A stretch of DNA of 64,000 bases from Aeoliella straminimaris (GTDB taxonomy: Bacteria > Planctomycetota > Planctomycetia > Pirellulales > Lacipirellulaceae), in contig NZ_JAMXLR010000024.1 in assembly GCF_024054565.1 (NCBI RefSeq), forward strand, positions 1 to 64,000, given 5' to 3'. A model generated the notes under the pieces. That model searched no databases and was not told where the DNA came from. It saw only the letters and a program-made list of their open reading frames with translations. Positions 63,103 through 64,000 of this stretch are shown piece after piece (the stretch's first letter is position 1; every line of letters begins with the position of its first letter). The position numbers were made by a program, and so were the translations under genes.

Positions 63103-63741
63103 ATGCTTCAAGTCATCGAACTACTGGCCGTGATCTGCAGCGCGATCTACGGCGTGCTCTTGGCGCGGCAACACAAGATGGACTTCGTGGGTGTCTTCAG
63201 CTTGGCGTTCATCGTGGCATTTGGCGGCGGCACGCTTCGCGACTTGTTCCTCGATCGCCACCCGCTGTTCTGGATACGCGCGAGTCACTACCCCGTGATC
63301 GTGTTCGGTATGGCGGTCGCTGCGTTCTTCATTCTGAAGGTGCCCAAAAACTCGGGACGCTTGCTCGATCTGGCAGACGCCTTGGGGCTGGGATTCTTCA
63401 GCATCGCCGGAGCGGATGCTGCACTCGACGAGGGCACCTCGTGGTTCATTGCTGCGATGTTGGGGGCGGTTACCGGCACCTTCGGTGGTGTGATTGGCGA
63501 CACGATCTGCAACCGCATTCCGAGCCTGTTCCGACCATCGACACCGCTCTACGCCACGTGCTCGTTTGTTGGCTCGTGGATTTTTATCTTGCTAAGCCAA
63601 GTTCCTGCCGCGAAGGAACTCGCAGCGCCGGTGGCCATCGCGATGATTATCCTGTTTCGCTTGCTGGCGCTGCACCGCGGGTGGAAGCTGCCGGCGTTAT
63701 CGGCCGAATCTGAAGAGGTGGCCGCAGAACACGTAGAGTGA
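63103..63741 (+). CDS. TRIC/YicG-type (UPF0126) channel protein
   Basis: 212 residues from ATG 63103. About seven transmembrane helices and the two internal repeats typical of the family, each with a glycine-rich kink: FGGGTLRDLFLDRHPLFW and FGGVIGDTICNRIP. Bacterial relatives form trimeric cation-selective channels. The longer upstream frame is not protein-like, so the ATG at 63103 was chosen. Confidence 0.88.
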   Translation: MLQVIELLAVICSAIYGVLLARQHKMDFVGVFSLAFIVAFGGGTLRDLFLDRHPLFWIRASHYPVIVFGMAVAAFFILKVPKNSGRLLDLADALGLGFFSIAGADAALDEGTSWFIAAMLGAVTGTFGGVIGDTICNRIPSLFRPSTPLYATCSFVGSWIFILLSQVPAAKELAAPVAIAMIILFRLLALHRGWKLPALSAESEEVAAEHVE

Positions 63742-64000
63742 CACGCGGGTTGCGCCTGGGTGGGTAGGCTTGCCCAGCGAGTGGTGGCTCGGTGCGCGGC
63801 AGGGCCTCCAGCATGCTGCGGAGAGGTCACTTCCCCCCAGTTGGTGGTCGTCCCCCGTAGTATTCACGGACGTATTGTTGGTAATGTTTTCTCACTATCA
63901 AAATGTGCCGTCCTCATCCGGATTCATGTAGTATCTTTTTAGTAGGCACACGGCATGGAAGTGTCGGTGGCACCTGGTGGTCACCGGAGCCTGTCACTTA
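63742..64000. other. Intergenic region at window end
   Basis: About 260 bases. A short frame begins at ATG 63955 (MEVSVAPGGHRSLSL) and runs off the window, but it is too short to support. Confidence 0.3.

Noticed and set aside
63955-64000. Possible gene start at the window end
   Set aside because: Only 15 codons are visible with no ribosome site, so it cannot be judged.

Overview
This is a high-GC chromosomal segment from a member of the Planctomycetes, most likely the Pirellulales. The evidence is the combination of gene types: a DUF1559 pilin-like protein, formylglycine sulfatases, three adjacent dockerin plus PEP-CTERM proteins, a Ser/Thr kinase fused to kinesin-light-chain-type TPRs, a Pro/Ser/Thr-rich lipoprotein, and many short planctomycete-style hypothetical proteins. 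There is no phage, transposase, CRISPR array or rRNA operon. One tRNA gene, Asp-GTC, is present.

Positions 1-8.5 kb hold the end of a possible beta-barrel protein, a patatin-like phospholipase broken by an in-frame TGA, an outer-membrane porin-like protein with a cysteine-rich insert, a Zn-ribbon membrane protein and the kinase-TPR protein. Positions 9-17 kb are a minus-strand osmolyte locus: OPT-family transporter, acetamidase/formamidase, N-acetylglutaminylglutamine (NAGGN) amidotransferase, NAGGN synthetase (GNAT plus ATP-grasp) and the NAGGN-associated M42 peptidase, with tRNA-Asp upstream.

Positions 17-30 kb carry a 55-residue membrane protein with a degenerate GGDEF protein, a sulfatase and an SGNH hydrolase (both exported dockerin/PEP-CTERM proteins), an orphan dockerin/PEP-CTERM tail, a lipoprotein, superoxide dismutase and an HD/PAS/GGDEF signalling protein. 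Positions 30-39 kb run on the plus strand: glutamyl-tRNA synthetase, a small membrane protein, a PqiA half-protein, a MlaD/PqiB (MCE) protein, a VKOR-DsbA fusion and a large Hsp70-family protein. Together they look like envelope lipid transport and disulfide chemistry.

Positions 40.4-52.2 kb are the most unusual part. They form a compact divergent gene cluster. Minus strand: Rieske oxygenase, NTF2-like protein, alpha/beta-hydrolase-like protein, two radical SAM proteins with B12-binding-like N-termini, two GNAT-type proteins and a GH3-family adenylating ligase. Plus strand: AurF-type diiron oxygenase, fatty-acid desaturase and a PAP2_3/inositol-phosphoceramide-synthase-like membrane enzyme. 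Overlapping stops and starts show co-transcription. There is no PKS or NRPS; I infer a tailored acyl-amide or lipid product.

Positions 52-64 kb hold a nitrilase-superfamily hydrolase, a membrane-anchored SGNH hydrolase, the DUF1559 protein, a cation diffusion facilitator, adenylate kinase, a second sulfatase, a second desaturase, unknown membrane proteins (one apparently split by an in-frame TAG) and a TRIC-type channel. Function calls come from reading motifs; no database search was run.
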